The notes below the pieces were generated by a model, which searched no databases, was not told the DNA's origin, and worked only from the letters and a program-made list of their open reading frames with translations. From Microbacteriaceae bacterium (lineage in GTDB: Bacteria > Actinomycetota > Actinomycetes > Actinomycetales > Microbacteriaceae), in the NCBI GenBank assembly GCA_947378555.1, contig CANCKM010000006.1, positions 1-42,923 on the forward strand: DNA of 42,923 nucleotides, read 5' to 3'. Shown piece after piece: positions 9,264 to 18,438 of this stretch. Every line of letters begins with the position of its first letter. Position 1 is the stretch's first letter. The position numbers were made by a program, and so were the translations under genes.

Positions 9264-10424
9264 GTGAACACTTTAGAGCTAGTCACAGCCTTCTTCGTTG
9301 GGCTTGGCTTGGGCGCCCTCATCCTGGCGCTGCTGCTCTGGTCCTTTCGCACCGGGCGGCTCAACCGCAAACGCTTCAACCCGGTTCCGGCCGAGGTTTC
9401 GGCGGCCCTAGACATTTTGGCCACGGCCGTTATCGTTCTCGGCCCCTTCAACAACGTGCTCAGTTCAACGGCCGGCGCCCGTTCAATGGGTCTCGTCGAG
9501 TTTCGTCGCCTAGTGCACGATCCACTAGCGGAGTTGGTGAACCGAGCACGCCAAAGTGGCTTCGCCGAGGAACTCCAAGCCGAAGTGTCGGTAGGCATGC
9601 GCGGTGCAACGCTTTTCATCGGAGCCAAGGCGGCAAAACTGCGCGATGGATACGTGATCCTCTTGGTTGATGACCGAACCGATTCGATGCGTCTTGACGA
9701 TATGCGTCGTGATTTTGTGGCAAACGTTTCGCATGAGCTCAAGACTCCGGTTGGCGCCATCGGATTACTCGCCGAAACCATTCAGGGCGACACCGAAGAC
9801 ACCGAGATGGTCAAGCGTTTTGCTGGCAACCTAGTCAAGGAATCCAAGCGCCTCGCAAACCTCATCCAAGACATCATTCAGCTGTCTCGCTTGCAGTCCA
9901 GCGAGGTTAGCACCAAGGCTGTGTGTGTCGACCTGAACAACGTGGTGCATGAGGCAATTGACCGCACCGCACAGGTGGCTGAATCTCAAAAAGTAGCGGT
10001 GAACTACATCGAGGCCGAAAAGACGTATGTGCTCGGTGACTTTGAAATGCTTTGCACCGCGGTAAAGAACCTGATCGAAAATGCGATTGTCTATTCCGAG
10101 GAGGGCGGGCAAGTTGGGGTCGGCATTAAAATTTCTGGCAAGAACGCCGAAATCGCCGTGACCGACAGCGGAATTGGAATCCCCGCCGACGAGCAAGCGC
10201 GAATATTTGAGCGATTTTATCGCGTCGATCAATCCAGGAACCGCCAGACCGGTGGCACCGGCCTTGGGCTAAGCATTGTAAAACACGTGGCAATAAAACA
10301 CCGTGGTGAAATCCGCCTTTTTTCCAAGGTGGGTCTGGGTTCGACTTTTACCCTGTGTTTGCCGGTGGCAGATCAAGAAACTTTAGAGTCCCAAAATGAA
10401 TCACTTATGGAAGGCCAAGAATGA
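9264..10424 (+). CDS. senX3: Phosphate-sensing histidine kinase SenX3
   Basis: 386 residues. One long N-terminal hydrophobic segment (LVTAFFVGLGLGALILALLL, about residues 5-26), then a PAS-like region (about 45-140, ending VILLVDDRTD), then the H-box FVANVSHELKTPVGAIGLLAE (about 152-172) with the phospho-accepting histidine, N-box NLIENAIVYSEEGG, and G-boxes DSGIGIPADEQ and GTGLGLSIVKHV. The H-box wording is that of mycobacterial SenX3. A TTG 17 codons earlier keeps the frame open, but GTG 9264 follows a -10 box by 7 nt. The stop overlaps regX3 by 4 nt (ATGA). Divergent phoU and downstream regX3 support a phosphate-starvation role. Confidence 0.92.
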   Translation: MNTLELVTAFFVGLGLGALILALLLWSFRTGRLNRKRFNPVPAEVSAALDILATAVIVLGPFNNVLSSTAGARSMGLVEFRRLVHDPLAELVNRARQSGFAEELQAEVSVGMRGATLFIGAKAAKLRDGYVILLVDDRTDSMRLDDMRRDFVANVSHELKTPVGAIGLLAETIQGDTEDTEMVKRFAGNLVKESKRLANLIQDIIQLSRLQSSEVSTKAVCVDLNNVVHEAIDRTAQVAESQKVAVNYIEAEKTYVLGDFEMLCTAVKNLIENAIVYSEEGGQVGVGIKISGKNAEIAVTDSGIGIPADEQARIFERFYRVDQSRNRQTGGTGLGLSIVKHVAIKHRGEIRLFSKVGLGSTFTLCLPVADQETLESQNESLMEGQE

Positions 10425-11101
10425 CCAGGGTATTAGTTGTTGAAGACGAGCAGGGTCTTCGCGAGCCACTTGTCTATCTGCTAAAAAAAGAAGGTTACGA
10501 GGTCATTGAGGCGGCCGATGGTCTTATTGCTCTCGAGTTGTTTGCAGAGCAGGGTGCCGACATCATTCTGCTTGACCTCATGCTTCCCGGCATGAACGGC
10601 GACAAGGTTTGCAAGGTGATTCGTCAAACCTCAAACGTGCCAATCATCATGGTCACCGCGAAGGATTCCGAAATCGACAAGGTTCTCGGTTTAGAAATCG
10701 GCGCCGACGATTACGTCACAAAACCGTACTCAACTAGAGAGCTGCTGGCTCGCATGAACGCGGTGCTTAGGCGTCAGGTTAGCCCATCCATCGCGGTTGG
10801 AAACATCATTGAGGCCGGATCGGTTCGCATGGACACCGAGCGCCACAGCGTCACCGTTGCTGGCCAAAAGGTGGCCTTGCCGCTGAAGGAATTCGAGCTA
10901 CTCGAGTTCTTGCTCGAAAACGTAAACCGCGTGCTGACCAGAGGCCAGATTATCGATCGGGTTTGGGGGTCGAACTATTTCGGCGACACCAAAACCCTCG
11001 ATGTTCACATCAAGCGCATTCGCTCAAAGATTGAAGAAGACCCAGCCCGCCCGGTGCACCTGGTTACGGTGCGCGGTCTCGGCTACAAGTTCGAGGTTTA
11101 A
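10421..11101 (+). CDS. regX3: Response regulator RegX3
   Basis: 226 residues. Receiver domain with acidic pocket VVEDEQG, phospho-acceptor Asp in IILLDLMLPGMNGD (about residue 52), switch Thr in IIMVTAKDSE and Lys in YVTKPYSTREL (about 101). The OmpR-type winged helix follows from about 130 (LPLKEFELLEFLLENVNRVL, DTKTLDVHIKRIRSKIE, VTVRGLGYKFE). It overlaps senX3, so they are translated together. In related bacteria RegX3 activates pst, alkaline phosphatase and other phosphate-scavenging genes; that target set is not visible here. Confidence 0.94.
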   Translation: MTRVLVVEDEQGLREPLVYLLKKEGYEVIEAADGLIALELFAEQGADIILLDLMLPGMNGDKVCKVIRQTSNVPIIMVTAKDSEIDKVLGLEIGADDYVTKPYSTRELLARMNAVLRRQVSPSIAVGNIIEAGSVRMDTERHSVTVAGQKVALPLKEFELLEFLLENVNRVLTRGQIIDRVWGSNYFGDTKTLDVHIKRIRSKIEEDPARPVHLVTVRGLGYKFEV

Positions 11102-11114
11102 CCTCTAAACAGCC

Positions 11115-11675
11115 TTACGGGGTTGGAGTCGGGGATGCACTCGGCGAGGCGCTTGGTGATGCGGTAGGCGCCACTGTTGGCCAAGCCGTCGGCAAAGTCT
11201 TTACGAACTCGGTGTAGGTAGGCAGTGTGCCATCGAGCACCGGAACATCCATGCCACGGCCGGTCGCGTGAGACGAAACCACGTAAATCTTTACGAGCTG
11301 ACCCGGCTTTGCCTCTGAGCCAGAGATGGACTGCAGGGCCACAAGAAGAGCTGGCGAAGAGTTGTATCCAAAGTCAAGTTTTTCACCGGCTGCCATTAGG
11401 AATGGTGCGTAGGGCACCTTTGCTCCGTTGACGTCGGTCATCTGAAGAGACACTTCGGTTGCCTTGGTGCCCGAGTTCACCAGCGAGCCAACGAGGGCGC
11501 CGGTGGTTCCGTTGCTTAGGTAGATGAAGTTTCTGGCCTTCACACCATCGGTTAGGTCAACCTGTGAGCCATCACTCGGCGCATACATTTTGAGGCTTTC
11601 GGCCGGTGAAAAACTGCAACCGGCGGTGGATAGTAGTAAGGCGGTGGCGATAGCCACTGCGGCAAACTTGCGCAT
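11115..11675 (-). CDS. Conserved actinobacterial lipoprotein, function unknown
   Basis: 186 residues with a clear lipoprotein signal: MRKFAAVAIATALLLSTAGC, lipobox LSTAGC with the lipidated cysteine at residue 20. The mature part is probably a beta-sandwich (YAPSDGSQVDLTDGVKARN, LVGSLVNSGTKATEVSLQM), and the C-terminus is a low-complexity Pro/Ser/Thr/Ala tail, which often spans the wall. An in-frame codon nine residues earlier exists, but AGAAGGA about 10 nt before the ATG at 11675 supports this start. It is convergent with regX3, 13 bp apart. Homologues are common in Microbacteriaceae; no biochemical role is known to me. Confidence 0.8.
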   Translation of the reverse strand: MRKFAAVAIATALLLSTAGCSFSPAESLKMYAPSDGSQVDLTDGVKARNFIYLSNGTTGALVGSLVNSGTKATEVSLQMTDVNGAKVPYAPFLMAAGEKLDFGYNSSPALLVALQSISGSEAKPGQLVKIYVVSSHATGRGMDVPVLDGTLPTYTEFVKTLPTAWPTVAPTASPSASPSASPTPTP

Positions 11676-11745
11676 GTGATGAGTCCTTCTGGATGACGGC
11701 AAAGTGCATCATTAGTTTACTCTCTCGTTATCAGGCTAACTGTGG

Positions 11746-11751
11746 TAAAAT
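11746..11751 (+). promoter_or_regulatory. Probable -10 box TAAAAT for carD-ispDF-cysS-rlmB
   Basis: TAAAAT lies 27 nt before the carD ATG, giving a short leader that contains GAAGGGA as ribosome binding site. The -35 region is not obvious. Confidence 0.4.
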
Positions 11752-11778
11752 CGTAGTTTCTGAAGGGATTTAACCTGT

Positions 11779-12264
11779 ATGAAGTTTGAAGTTGGCGAAA
11801 CCGTCGTTTACCCTCACCACGGCGCCGCAACAATTCTCGCAAAAGAAGAGCGCAGCATGCGTGGCGAGACCTATGCATATTTGCAACTTAAGGTAGCCCA
11901 GGGCGACCTAACGATTTGGGTTCGTGAAGACAATGCGGTTTCTGAAGTTGGCGTGCGCGATGTAATCGACGACGCTGGCGTTGAGCAGGTGTTTGGCGTT
12001 TTGCGCGCCGAGTTCACCGAAGAGCCAACCAACTGGTCACGCCGCTACAAGGCGAACCTAGAGAAGCTTGCATCGGGTGACGTTGTTAAGGTTTCCGAGG
12101 TTGTTCGTGACCTGTGGCGCCGCGACCAAGACCGTGGCCTTTCTGCCGGTGAAAAGCGCATGCTTGCCAAGGCTCGTCAAATTTTGGTTTCTGAATTGGC
12201 TCTTGCCAAAAAGACCGATGAAGAGAAGGCTTCGCTGATCCTTGACGAAGTCCTAGCCTCGTAG
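11779..12264 (+). CDS. carD: CarD-family RNA polymerase-binding transcription regulator
   Basis: 161 residues, the size of mycobacterial CarD. The N-terminal Tudor-like RNAP-interaction domain starts [17 protein letters not shown] (residues 3-19). The C-terminal helical DNA-binding domain includes [21 protein letters not shown] and the conserved tryptophan in [10 protein letters not shown] that wedges into the -10 upstream fork. CarD stabilises open complexes with the housekeeping sigma factor. It is followed 11 bp later by ispDF, the same carD-ispD-ispF-cysS-rlmB order known from mycobacteria. Confidence 0.96.
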   Translation: MKFEVGETVVYPHHGAATILAKEERSMRGETYAYLQLKVAQGDLTIWVREDNAVSEVGVRDVIDDAGVEQVFGVLRAEFTEEPTNWSRRYKANLEKLASGDVVKVSEVVRDLWRRDQDRGLSAGEKRMLAKARQILVSELALAKKTDEEKASLILDEVLAS

Positions 12265-12275
12265 GCAGTAGCTCA

Positions 12276-13457
12276 ATGCCCGCCCGCGACGTCGCTGTGG
12301 TGGTTGTCGCAGCCGGTCGTGGCGAGCGACTCGGTGCCGGTGCCCCGAAGGCCTTTGTAAAACTAGGTCAACGCACACTGCTCGAACACACCATCGATAA
12401 TATTTCCCAAATGGCATCGGTTTCAAGGCTGGTGCTTGCCGTACCCGCGAGCCACGTGCTTGAGGCAACGGCGATGGCTTCGGCTTCGGCGGTGTCAACA
12501 TCCATCGTTATTGGTGGCGACACCAGGCAGCAGTCAATCGAAAACGCGCTGCAGGTCATCGAACCCGGCACGCCAATCGTTTTGGTTCACGATGCCGCCC
12601 GCTCACTTGCCCCGGCCGAACTTTTTGAGCGCGTTGCCGCCTCGGTGCGCGAATCTGGGCTGGCAACGATTCCCGTCATGCCGGTCGCCGACACCGTAAA
12701 ACATGTTCTGGGCGATCTGGTTTTAGAAACCGTTGACCGTTCCAGCTTGCGCCTCGCCCAAACCCCACAGGGCTTTCAGGCCTTCGAGCTGCTGGCCGCC
12801 TATCAGTCCGCCGGCGAAGACTTCACCGATGACGCAGCCCTTGTGCAATCTCTCGGGGGCCAGATTAGGCACGTGCCTGGCGATTCTCGCGCATTCAAAA
12901 TAACCACGATGGATGACCTTGCGGCCGCCGAACGCCTGCTCGCCGAATCCACTGTTTTGACTCCGGTCACCCACCCGACGCCACTGGTTGGCATTGGCAT
13001 CGATGTGCACCGATTCTCGGTCGACCCAGAAAAGCCGCTCTACCTTGGTTGCCTGCTTTGGCCGGGGGAGATTGGCCTCGATGGTCACAGCGACGGAGAC
13101 GCCATTGCGCACGCGCTGGTTGACTCCCTGCTTTCGGCGGCTGGACTAGGAGACATCGGAACCCAGTTCGGGGTTGACCGACCAGAATATGCCGGGGCCA
13201 GTGGTGAACTCTTTATCGAGGGCACGATCAACCTGCTATCCATCGCCGGTTTCAAGGTGAATAACGTTGCCGTCGAAATCGTTGGCAACCGACCAAAACT
13301 CAACCCGAGACGCCAAGCGGTTGAAGCGCGCCTGACCGAGTTGGTTGGGGCGCCGGTGACCTTGGCAGCTACCACCACCGACGGCCTTGGTTTCTTGGGT
13401 CACAGCGAAGGTTTAGCGGCCGTTGCGAACGCTTCAATCGTTAGGCTAGCCTCGTGA
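12276..13457 (+). CDS. ispDF: Bifunctional MEP cytidylyltransferase / cyclodiphosphate synthase IspDF
   Basis: 393 residues: an IspD domain (1-225) fused to IspF (about 235-393). IspD has VVVVAAGRGERLGAGAPKAF with the nucleotide-binding Gly/Arg/Lys, VLVHDAARSL and DTVK. IspF has GIGIDVHRF with the zinc ligands Asp and His, LDGHSDGDAIAHALVDSLL with the third ligand His, and GFLGHSEG. Together they perform the third and fifth steps of the non-mevalonate isoprenoid pathway. In mycobacteria these are separate adjacent genes; a fused form occurs in several lineages. The end overlaps cysS by 4 nt (GTGA), indicating coupling. Confidence 0.97.
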   Translation: MPARDVAVVVVAAGRGERLGAGAPKAFVKLGQRTLLEHTIDNISQMASVSRLVLAVPASHVLEATAMASASAVSTSIVIGGDTRQQSIENALQVIEPGTPIVLVHDAARSLAPAELFERVAASVRESGLATIPVMPVADTVKHVLGDLVLETVDRSSLRLAQTPQGFQAFELLAAYQSAGEDFTDDAALVQSLGGQIRHVPGDSRAFKITTMDDLAAAERLLAESTVLTPVTHPTPLVGIGIDVHRFSVDPEKPLYLGCLLWPGEIGLDGHSDGDAIAHALVDSLLSAAGLGDIGTQFGVDRPEYAGASGELFIEGTINLLSIAGFKVNNVAVEIVGNRPKLNPRRQAVEARLTELVGAPVTLAATTTDGLGFLGHSEGLAAVANASIVRLAS

Positions 13458-14902
13458 GCATGAGCAAGCTAAACCTGCGCCTTTATGATTCTCGGTCGGC
13501 CGAACTCAAAGACTTTGAGCCGATCGTTGCCGGTCAAGTTGGCATCTATCTTTGCGGCCCAACCGTGCAATCCGCACCGCATGTTGGCCACCTGAGGTCG
13601 GCTCTGGTTTACGACCAACTGCGTCGCTGGCTAACCGCCAAGGGCCTTAACGTCACACTGATTCGCAACGTCACCGATATCGATGACAAAGTTTTGGCCA
13701 ACGCTCTGGTTTCTGGTGAAACTTGGTGGGCGCTTGCTTACCGTTTCGAGCAGGAGTTCAACGCGGCCTACCGCGCTCTGGCAATCGAGGCACCAACCTA
13801 TGAGCCTCGGGCAACCGCACACATTCCTGAGATGCTCGCCTTGATCGAGCGACTCGTTGCTGCCGGATACGCCTACCAAGCCGAAGATGGTTCGGCCGAT
13901 GTTTATTTTGCCGCCTCGCAGTGGGCCAACTATGGCGAACTTACCAACCAAAAGATTGATGCCGAAAAGGTGCTTGAAGCCGGCGAGATTGCCGACCCTA
14001 AAAAGCGCGACCCAAGAGACTTTGCACTGTGGAAGGCGACCAAGCCGGGCGAGCCAGAATCGGCTAGCTGGGCAACCCGCTTTGGAGCCGGCCGCCCTGG
14101 TTGGCACATTGAATGCTCGGCCATGGCGACTCGTTACCTGGGTGCCAGCTTCGACATTCACGGCGGCGGGCTAGACCTGCGCTTCCCACACCACGAAAAC
14201 GAACTGGCTCAATCCAGCGCGGCCGGCGATCACTTTGCCACCATTTGGCTACACAACGGCCTTGTTAACGTTGGCGGCAACAAAATGTCCAAGTCTCTCG
14301 GCAACTCAATCTTTGCCACCGACCTGCTAAACGCGGCCAGCCCAATCGCCGTTCGCTATTACCTCGGCAGTGCGCATTACCGTTCGGTGCTCGACTATCA
14401 CGAGGGTGTTCTGGAAGAAGCCGAGTCGGCCATCGAGCGCATCCAAAGTTTCATCGACCGCGCAGCACGCCGCTTGACCGGAACCCGATTCGAAGTTAGC
14501 GGCGAGTTTGACTTTGCTGCCTTGCCGACAGATTTTATAACCGCGATGGATGAAGACCTCAGCGTGCCAACCGCCCTGGCTTGCCTGCACGAGACCGTGC
14601 GCGCCGGCAACACATCCATCGATTCGGATGAGGTCGAGTCAATCGGGGTAGCCCTCGCGGCAGTGCAAGCCATGCTTCAGGTGCTTGGGTTAAACTCAAG
14701 CGATGCGCAGTGGGCAACAACTGCCGACACAAAGACTTTCAACGCGCTGGATGTAATCGTTCAGGGTCTGATTGCAGAACGAAACACGGCTCGCGTGGCA
14801 AAAGATTTTGCTCGCGCTGACGCCATCAGAGATCAACTACAACAAGCCGGCATAACCCTAGAGGATGCAGCCGACTCAACCCATTGGAGTACAAATGGCT
14901 AG
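13454..14902 (+). CDS. cysS: Cysteinyl-tRNA synthetase
   Basis: 482 residues. The HIGH-like motif is HVGHLRSALVYD (about residues 43-54), with the zinc ligand Cys in YLCGPTVQ; further zinc ligands are in GWHIECSAMA and FPHHENELAQS. KMSKS occurs in GGNKMSKSLGNS (about 278-289). A C-terminal helical anticodon-binding region follows. It is not MshC, which is shorter and lacks this tail. GTG 13454 overlaps the ispDF stop; an ATG two codons later is an equally possible start. Confidence 0.96.
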   Translation: MSMSKLNLRLYDSRSAELKDFEPIVAGQVGIYLCGPTVQSAPHVGHLRSALVYDQLRRWLTAKGLNVTLIRNVTDIDDKVLANALVSGETWWALAYRFEQEFNAAYRALAIEAPTYEPRATAHIPEMLALIERLVAAGYAYQAEDGSADVYFAASQWANYGELTNQKIDAEKVLEAGEIADPKKRDPRDFALWKATKPGEPESASWATRFGAGRPGWHIECSAMATRYLGASFDIHGGGLDLRFPHHENELAQSSAAGDHFATIWLHNGLVNVGGNKMSKSLGNSIFATDLLNAASPIAVRYYLGSAHYRSVLDYHEGVLEEAESAIERIQSFIDRAARRLTGTRFEVSGEFDFAALPTDFITAMDEDLSVPTALACLHETVRAGNTSIDSDEVESIGVALAAVQAMLQVLGLNSSDAQWATTADTKTFNALDVIVQGLIAERNTARVAKDFARADAIRDQLQQAGITLEDAADSTHWSTNG

Positions 14903-15926
14903 CAAACCAGGTCGCCCAGGCGCGGCAAAAGGCAAAAAAGGCGCAACTATCGGCACCGGCGGCAAGGGTCGTCGCGCCCTAGCAGGCAAGGGACCAACCC
15001 CCAAGGGCGAAGAGCGCAAGGGTCACCCAAAGCAACGCGCTGCCGAGCACCGCGCCAAGTATGCCGCGCAAAGCCCGGTCAACTCGCGCAAGGGTGAGTT
15101 TCTAGCACCCAGCGCCCGCACCGCTGGCAGCGCCGGAGCTGCCTCGCGCAACACCCAGCGCGTGGCCAAGGCCGCCGACGCCGGCGAGGTGCTTTCTGGC
15201 CGCAACTCGATCCTCGAGGCACTGCGCTCAAAGGTTCCGGCAACCGCCATGTACATTTCGAACCGCATTGAGATGGATGACCGCGTCAAGGAAGCCATCA
15301 CAATGGCAAACGCGCGTTCCATTCCAATCAGCGAGGTCACCAAGGCTGAGATTGACCGTCTAACCGGTTTTGACTCGGTGCACCAGGGAATCGCCCTGGC
15401 TGTTCCGGCCTACAACTACCAGCACCCGATGGATCTTCTTGACAAGATCATCTCGCGCGGCCAGACCCCGCTTTTGGTTGCCCTCGATGGCATCACCGAC
15501 CCGCGCAACCTCGGAGCAATCATCCGAAGCGTTGCGGCCTTTGGTGGTCAGGGAGTAATCGTGCCGCAGCGTCGTTCAGTTGGAGTCACCGCTTCGGCTT
15601 GGAAGACCTCGGCCGGTGCGGCCGCTCGTATTCCAGTTGCTCTGGCTGCCAACCTGAACAACACGCTAAAAGAACTCAAAAAGCGCGGCCTGTTCGTTGT
15701 CGGTCTTGACGGTGAGGGTGACATGCAGTTGCCAACCTTCAAGCTTGGCCCAGAGCCAATAGTTTTGGTTATCGGTTCAGAGGGTAAGGGTCTGTCACGT
15801 TTGGTTCAGGAAAACTGCGACGCCATTTTGTCGATTCCAATCGCACGCGACACCGAGTCGCTAAACGCCGGTATTGCTGCCAGCGTTGCGCTTTATGAAA
15901 TCAGTAAGAGCCGCCCAACACTGTAA
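14895..15926 (+). CDS. rlmB: 23S rRNA (guanosine-2'-O-)-methyltransferase RlmB (SpoU/TrmH family)
   Basis: 343 residues. The first 75 residues are a Lys/Arg/Gly/Ala-rich, probably disordered RNA-binding tail. The substrate-binding domain begins at VLSGRNSILEALRSK and the SPOUT knot domain contains ALDGITDPRNLGAIIRSVAAFG (motif 1 Asn/Arg), VLVIGSEGKGLSRLV (motif 2) and LSIPIARDTESLNAGIAASVALYE (motif 3), the SAM-binding loops. It should methylate G2251 of 23S rRNA by homology. The frame is open earlier, but ATG 14895 has GGAG about 7 nt upstream and overlaps the cysS end by 8 nt. Confidence 0.93.
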   Translation: MASKPGRPGAAKGKKGATIGTGGKGRRALAGKGPTPKGEERKGHPKQRAAEHRAKYAAQSPVNSRKGEFLAPSARTAGSAGAASRNTQRVAKAADAGEVLSGRNSILEALRSKVPATAMYISNRIEMDDRVKEAITMANARSIPISEVTKAEIDRLTGFDSVHQGIALAVPAYNYQHPMDLLDKIISRGQTPLLVALDGITDPRNLGAIIRSVAAFGGQGVIVPQRRSVGVTASAWKTSAGAAARIPVALAANLNNTLKELKKRGLFVVGLDGEGDMQLPTFKLGPEPIVLVIGSEGKGLSRLVQENCDAILSIPIARDTESLNAGIAASVALYEISKSRPTL

Positions 15927-15959
15927 GAGGTTTTAGCGGCGAGGTGTTGGCGGCAACGC

Positions 15960-17267
15960 TTAGACCTTGTCGCGCCAGTCTTCTTCTTCGTCCTCGTAAA
16001 CCACGATGGTGCCGGTTGGCACCGGGTTTGGCAGCGTAATTGCTTCTGTCACGGGTGAGAGCAAGGCTTCTTCGTCCCGACGGTGCGCAAGCACATTGGC
16101 GACGTATGACTGAACTGCCTCGGCGAGCGGAATGTCTCGTTCTTGTTCTTGGCTGATGTACCAGCGGTGCTCTAGCACCTGATGGAAAATCTCGGCGGGT
16201 TCTAGCTTTCCGGCCATTTCGCGCGGAATCGCCATGACAACCGGTTCAAAGGTGTGACTTAGCCACTCGTGGGCTAGGTACTCCTCGTCGATTCCTGGCC
16301 GAACATGCTGGGCGCGATACTGATCCATGTCGTTTAGTAAGCGTCTGGCCTGGTTTTCTTCAACGTCAAGCCCGGTAAGTCGCATAAGGCGCCTCGAATG
16401 GTGACCGGCGTCAACCACCTTTGGTTGAATGCGCACCGTGGATCCGGCCGAGTCGGTTTTGATTGCCAACTCTTCGATGTCGAAACCAAGTTCATTTAGG
16501 CGATCGACCCGGCGCTGAATCTTCCAACGCTCGCTCAGGCTAAAAGCTTCGGCTCCGGTGAGTTCATCCCAGAGTTCGCGGTATTTGGCAACGATGCGCT
16601 CGCTGGTGGCAACCGCATCGATTCCACCTTTGGCGTTGCCAGAGGCAATCAAATCCATGAGTTCACCGGCAATGTTGACTCTGGCGATCTCTAAGTCGTT
16701 TTCTCGTTGACCTCTTGAAAGACCAGATTCGTAGAGCTGACCCGTTTCGGCGTCGACCAAATAGGCGGCGAAGGCCCCGGCATCGCGGCGAAAGAGGGTG
16801 TTGGAAAGTGAAACGTCGCCCCAAAAGAATCCGGCGATGTGCAACCTAACCAGCAACCCAGAAAGTGCATCAACCAAGCGAGTTGCGGTTTCGGGGCGCA
16901 AGCCTTGCGACCACATGGCGCGGTAGGGGAGCGAAAACTTGAGGTGACGGGTGATTAGCGCAGCCGGCAATGGCTCGCCCAGCTCATCGGTTCGATTGTT
17001 GATGATGGCAAAGGGTTCAACCGATGGCACATCAAGTTTGATTAGGTTCTTGAGCATGTCGTATTCGCGCCTTGCCAATTCGGGCAAGGTTTCTTTGATG
17101 GCGATGACGTGATCGTTGAGGTGCGCAAAACGCACCGTGTGGCGGCTAAGTCCCTTGGGCAGAGCCGCAATATTCTCGGTTGGCCAGTCTTCTAAAGGCA
17201 AATGCCACGGTAGATCCAGCAGAGCTGGTTCTACCGTGGCAGCCGTAATGTCGAGTGATTGACCCAC
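15960..17267 (-). CDS. DUF4032 protein with kinase-like fold
   Basis: 435 residues. The N-terminal half resembles a protein-kinase/InaA-type fold: HVIAIKETLPELARREYDML (about 54-73) offers the Lys and Glu pair, LHIAGFFWGDVSLSNTLF (about 142-159) the catalytic-loop Asp and Asn, and AYLVDAETG the metal-binding Asp in place of DFG. The C-terminal half, with IQPKVVDAGHHSRRLMRLTG and the Tyr-rich LEHRWYISQEQERDIPLAEA, is the DUF4032 region. Retention of these residues suggests a working phosphotransferase, but the substrate is unknown. Its GTG overlaps the ABC ATPase stop by one base, so the two are co-translated and may be functionally linked to sugar uptake. Confidence 0.8.
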   Translation of the reverse strand: MGQSLDITAATVEPALLDLPWHLPLEDWPTENIAALPKGLSRHTVRFAHLNDHVIAIKETLPELARREYDMLKNLIKLDVPSVEPFAIINNRTDELGEPLPAALITRHLKFSLPYRAMWSQGLRPETATRLVDALSGLLVRLHIAGFFWGDVSLSNTLFRRDAGAFAAYLVDAETGQLYESGLSRGQRENDLEIARVNIAGELMDLIASGNAKGGIDAVATSERIVAKYRELWDELTGAEAFSLSERWKIQRRVDRLNELGFDIEELAIKTDSAGSTVRIQPKVVDAGHHSRRLMRLTGLDVEENQARRLLNDMDQYRAQHVRPGIDEEYLAHEWLSHTFEPVVMAIPREMAGKLEPAEIFHQVLEHRWYISQEQERDIPLAEAVQSYVANVLAHRRDEEALLSPVTEAITLPNPVPTGTIVVYEDEEEDWRDKV

Positions 17268-18343
17268 TAGTTGAGGCGTTCACCGGTTTCGATGTCGAAC
17301 AGGTGAGTGATGCCGCCCTGTGGGCGAAGGTGAACGCTCACGCCCGCGGTTGGGTGGCTCTGGGCCTCAACGCGTGACACCATGTCAACGCTGACTCCAC
17401 CGAGCTGGGTGCGACCGTAAAGGAAGGCGTCGGCGCCGAGTTCTTCGATAACGTCGATCTCAACTTCAACACCCTTGTCCTTGGTCACTTCGAGGTCTTC
17501 TGGACGAAGGCCTACGGTGATTGACTTGGCGCTGGTCTTGGCGAGAATGTCGCGATCGATTGGAAGCACAACGTTGCCGAACTGAACGCCGCCATCAACG
17601 ATAGGAAGCTGCAATAGGTTCATGGCTGGTGAGCCAATGAAGCCTGCAACGAAGACGTTTAGCGGGCGCTCGTAGAGGTTGCGAGGGGTGTCGACCTGCT
17701 GAAGTACGCCGTCCTTCATCACTGCAACGCGGTCACCCATGGTCATTGCTTCAACCTGGTCGTGGGTCACGTAAACGGTGGTTACTCCGAGGCGACGCTG
17801 AAGCGAAGCGATTTGGGTGCGAGTCTGAACGCGAAGTTTGGCGTCCAGGTTCGAAAGAGGCTCATCCATCAAGAACACCTGAGGCTTGCGCACGATTGCG
17901 CGACCCATGGCAACGCGCTGGCGTTGACCACCGGAAAGGGCCTTTGGCTTGCGAGCAAGGTATGGCTCGAGGTCAAGAAGCTTTGCTGCTTCTAGCACGC
18001 GGGCTGCACGCTCGTCTTTGTGAACGCCGGCGATCTTCAGGGCAAAGCCCATGTTCTCGGCAACGGTCATGTGTGGGTAGAGGGCGTAGTTCTGGAAGAC
18101 CATTGCGATGTCGCGGTCTTTTGGTGGAATGTCGGTGACGTCGCGGTCACCGATCAAGATGCTGCCTTCGTTGACGTCTTCTAGGCCCGCAAGCATGCGA
18201 AGCGAAGTTGACTTGCCACAACCCGAAGGACCAACCAAAACCAAGAACTCGCCATCGGCGATTTCTAGTTGAAGTTTGTCCACGGCTGGGCGAACGCCAC
18301 CTGGGTACAACCGCGTTGCGGCTGAGAATGTTACTGATGCCAT
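17267..18343 (-). CDS. ugpC: Sugar ABC transporter ATPase, UgpC/MsiK type
   Basis: 358 residues. Walker A GPSGCGKST (about residues 38-46), Q-loop VFQNYALYPHMTV, signature LSGGQRQRVAMGRAIVRKPQ, Walker B VFLMDEPLSNLDAKLR and switch His in VYVTHDQVEA are intact. The C-terminal OB-like MalK/UgpC regulatory domain (about 240-358) includes VGLRPEDLEV. There is no permease or binding-protein gene nearby, so it probably energises several carbohydrate importers encoded elsewhere, as MsiK does in actinomycetes. GGAG 6 nt before the ATG is a good ribosome binding site. The symbol is used in the annotation sense; the actual sugars are unknown. Confidence 0.9.
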   Translation of the reverse strand: MASVTFSAATRLYPGGVRPAVDKLQLEIADGEFLVLVGPSGCGKSTSLRMLAGLEDVNEGSILIGDRDVTDIPPKDRDIAMVFQNYALYPHMTVAENMGFALKIAGVHKDERAARVLEAAKLLDLEPYLARKPKALSGGQRQRVAMGRAIVRKPQVFLMDEPLSNLDAKLRVQTRTQIASLQRRLGVTTVYVTHDQVEAMTMGDRVAVMKDGVLQQVDTPRNLYERPLNVFVAGFIGSPAMNLLQLPIVDGGVQFGNVVLPIDRDILAKTSAKSITVGLRPEDLEVTKDKGVEVEIDVIEELGADAFLYGRTQLGGVSVDMVSRVEAQSHPTAGVSVHLRPQGGITHLFDIETGERLN

Positions 18344-18356
18344 TTGTTTCTCCTCA

Positions 18357-18374
18357 CCGGCAGGTACGTGCCGG
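18357..18374. repeat. Inverted repeat in the ugpC 5' leader
   Basis: CCGGCA and TGCCGG flank a 6-nt centre just upstream of the ugpC ribosome binding site. It could be an operator or an RNA hairpin. A second small inverted repeat, TGCCG-CCAAT-CGGCA, lies at about 18391-18405. The rest of the 166-bp divergent region shows no other element apart from the DsbA-gene promoter. Confidence 0.35.
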
Positions 18375-18438
18375 ACGATCCGTTGTGAAGTGCCGCCAAT
18401 CGGCAGCCTTTTTATTATCGCAGTTGAAGGCGTTCGCC

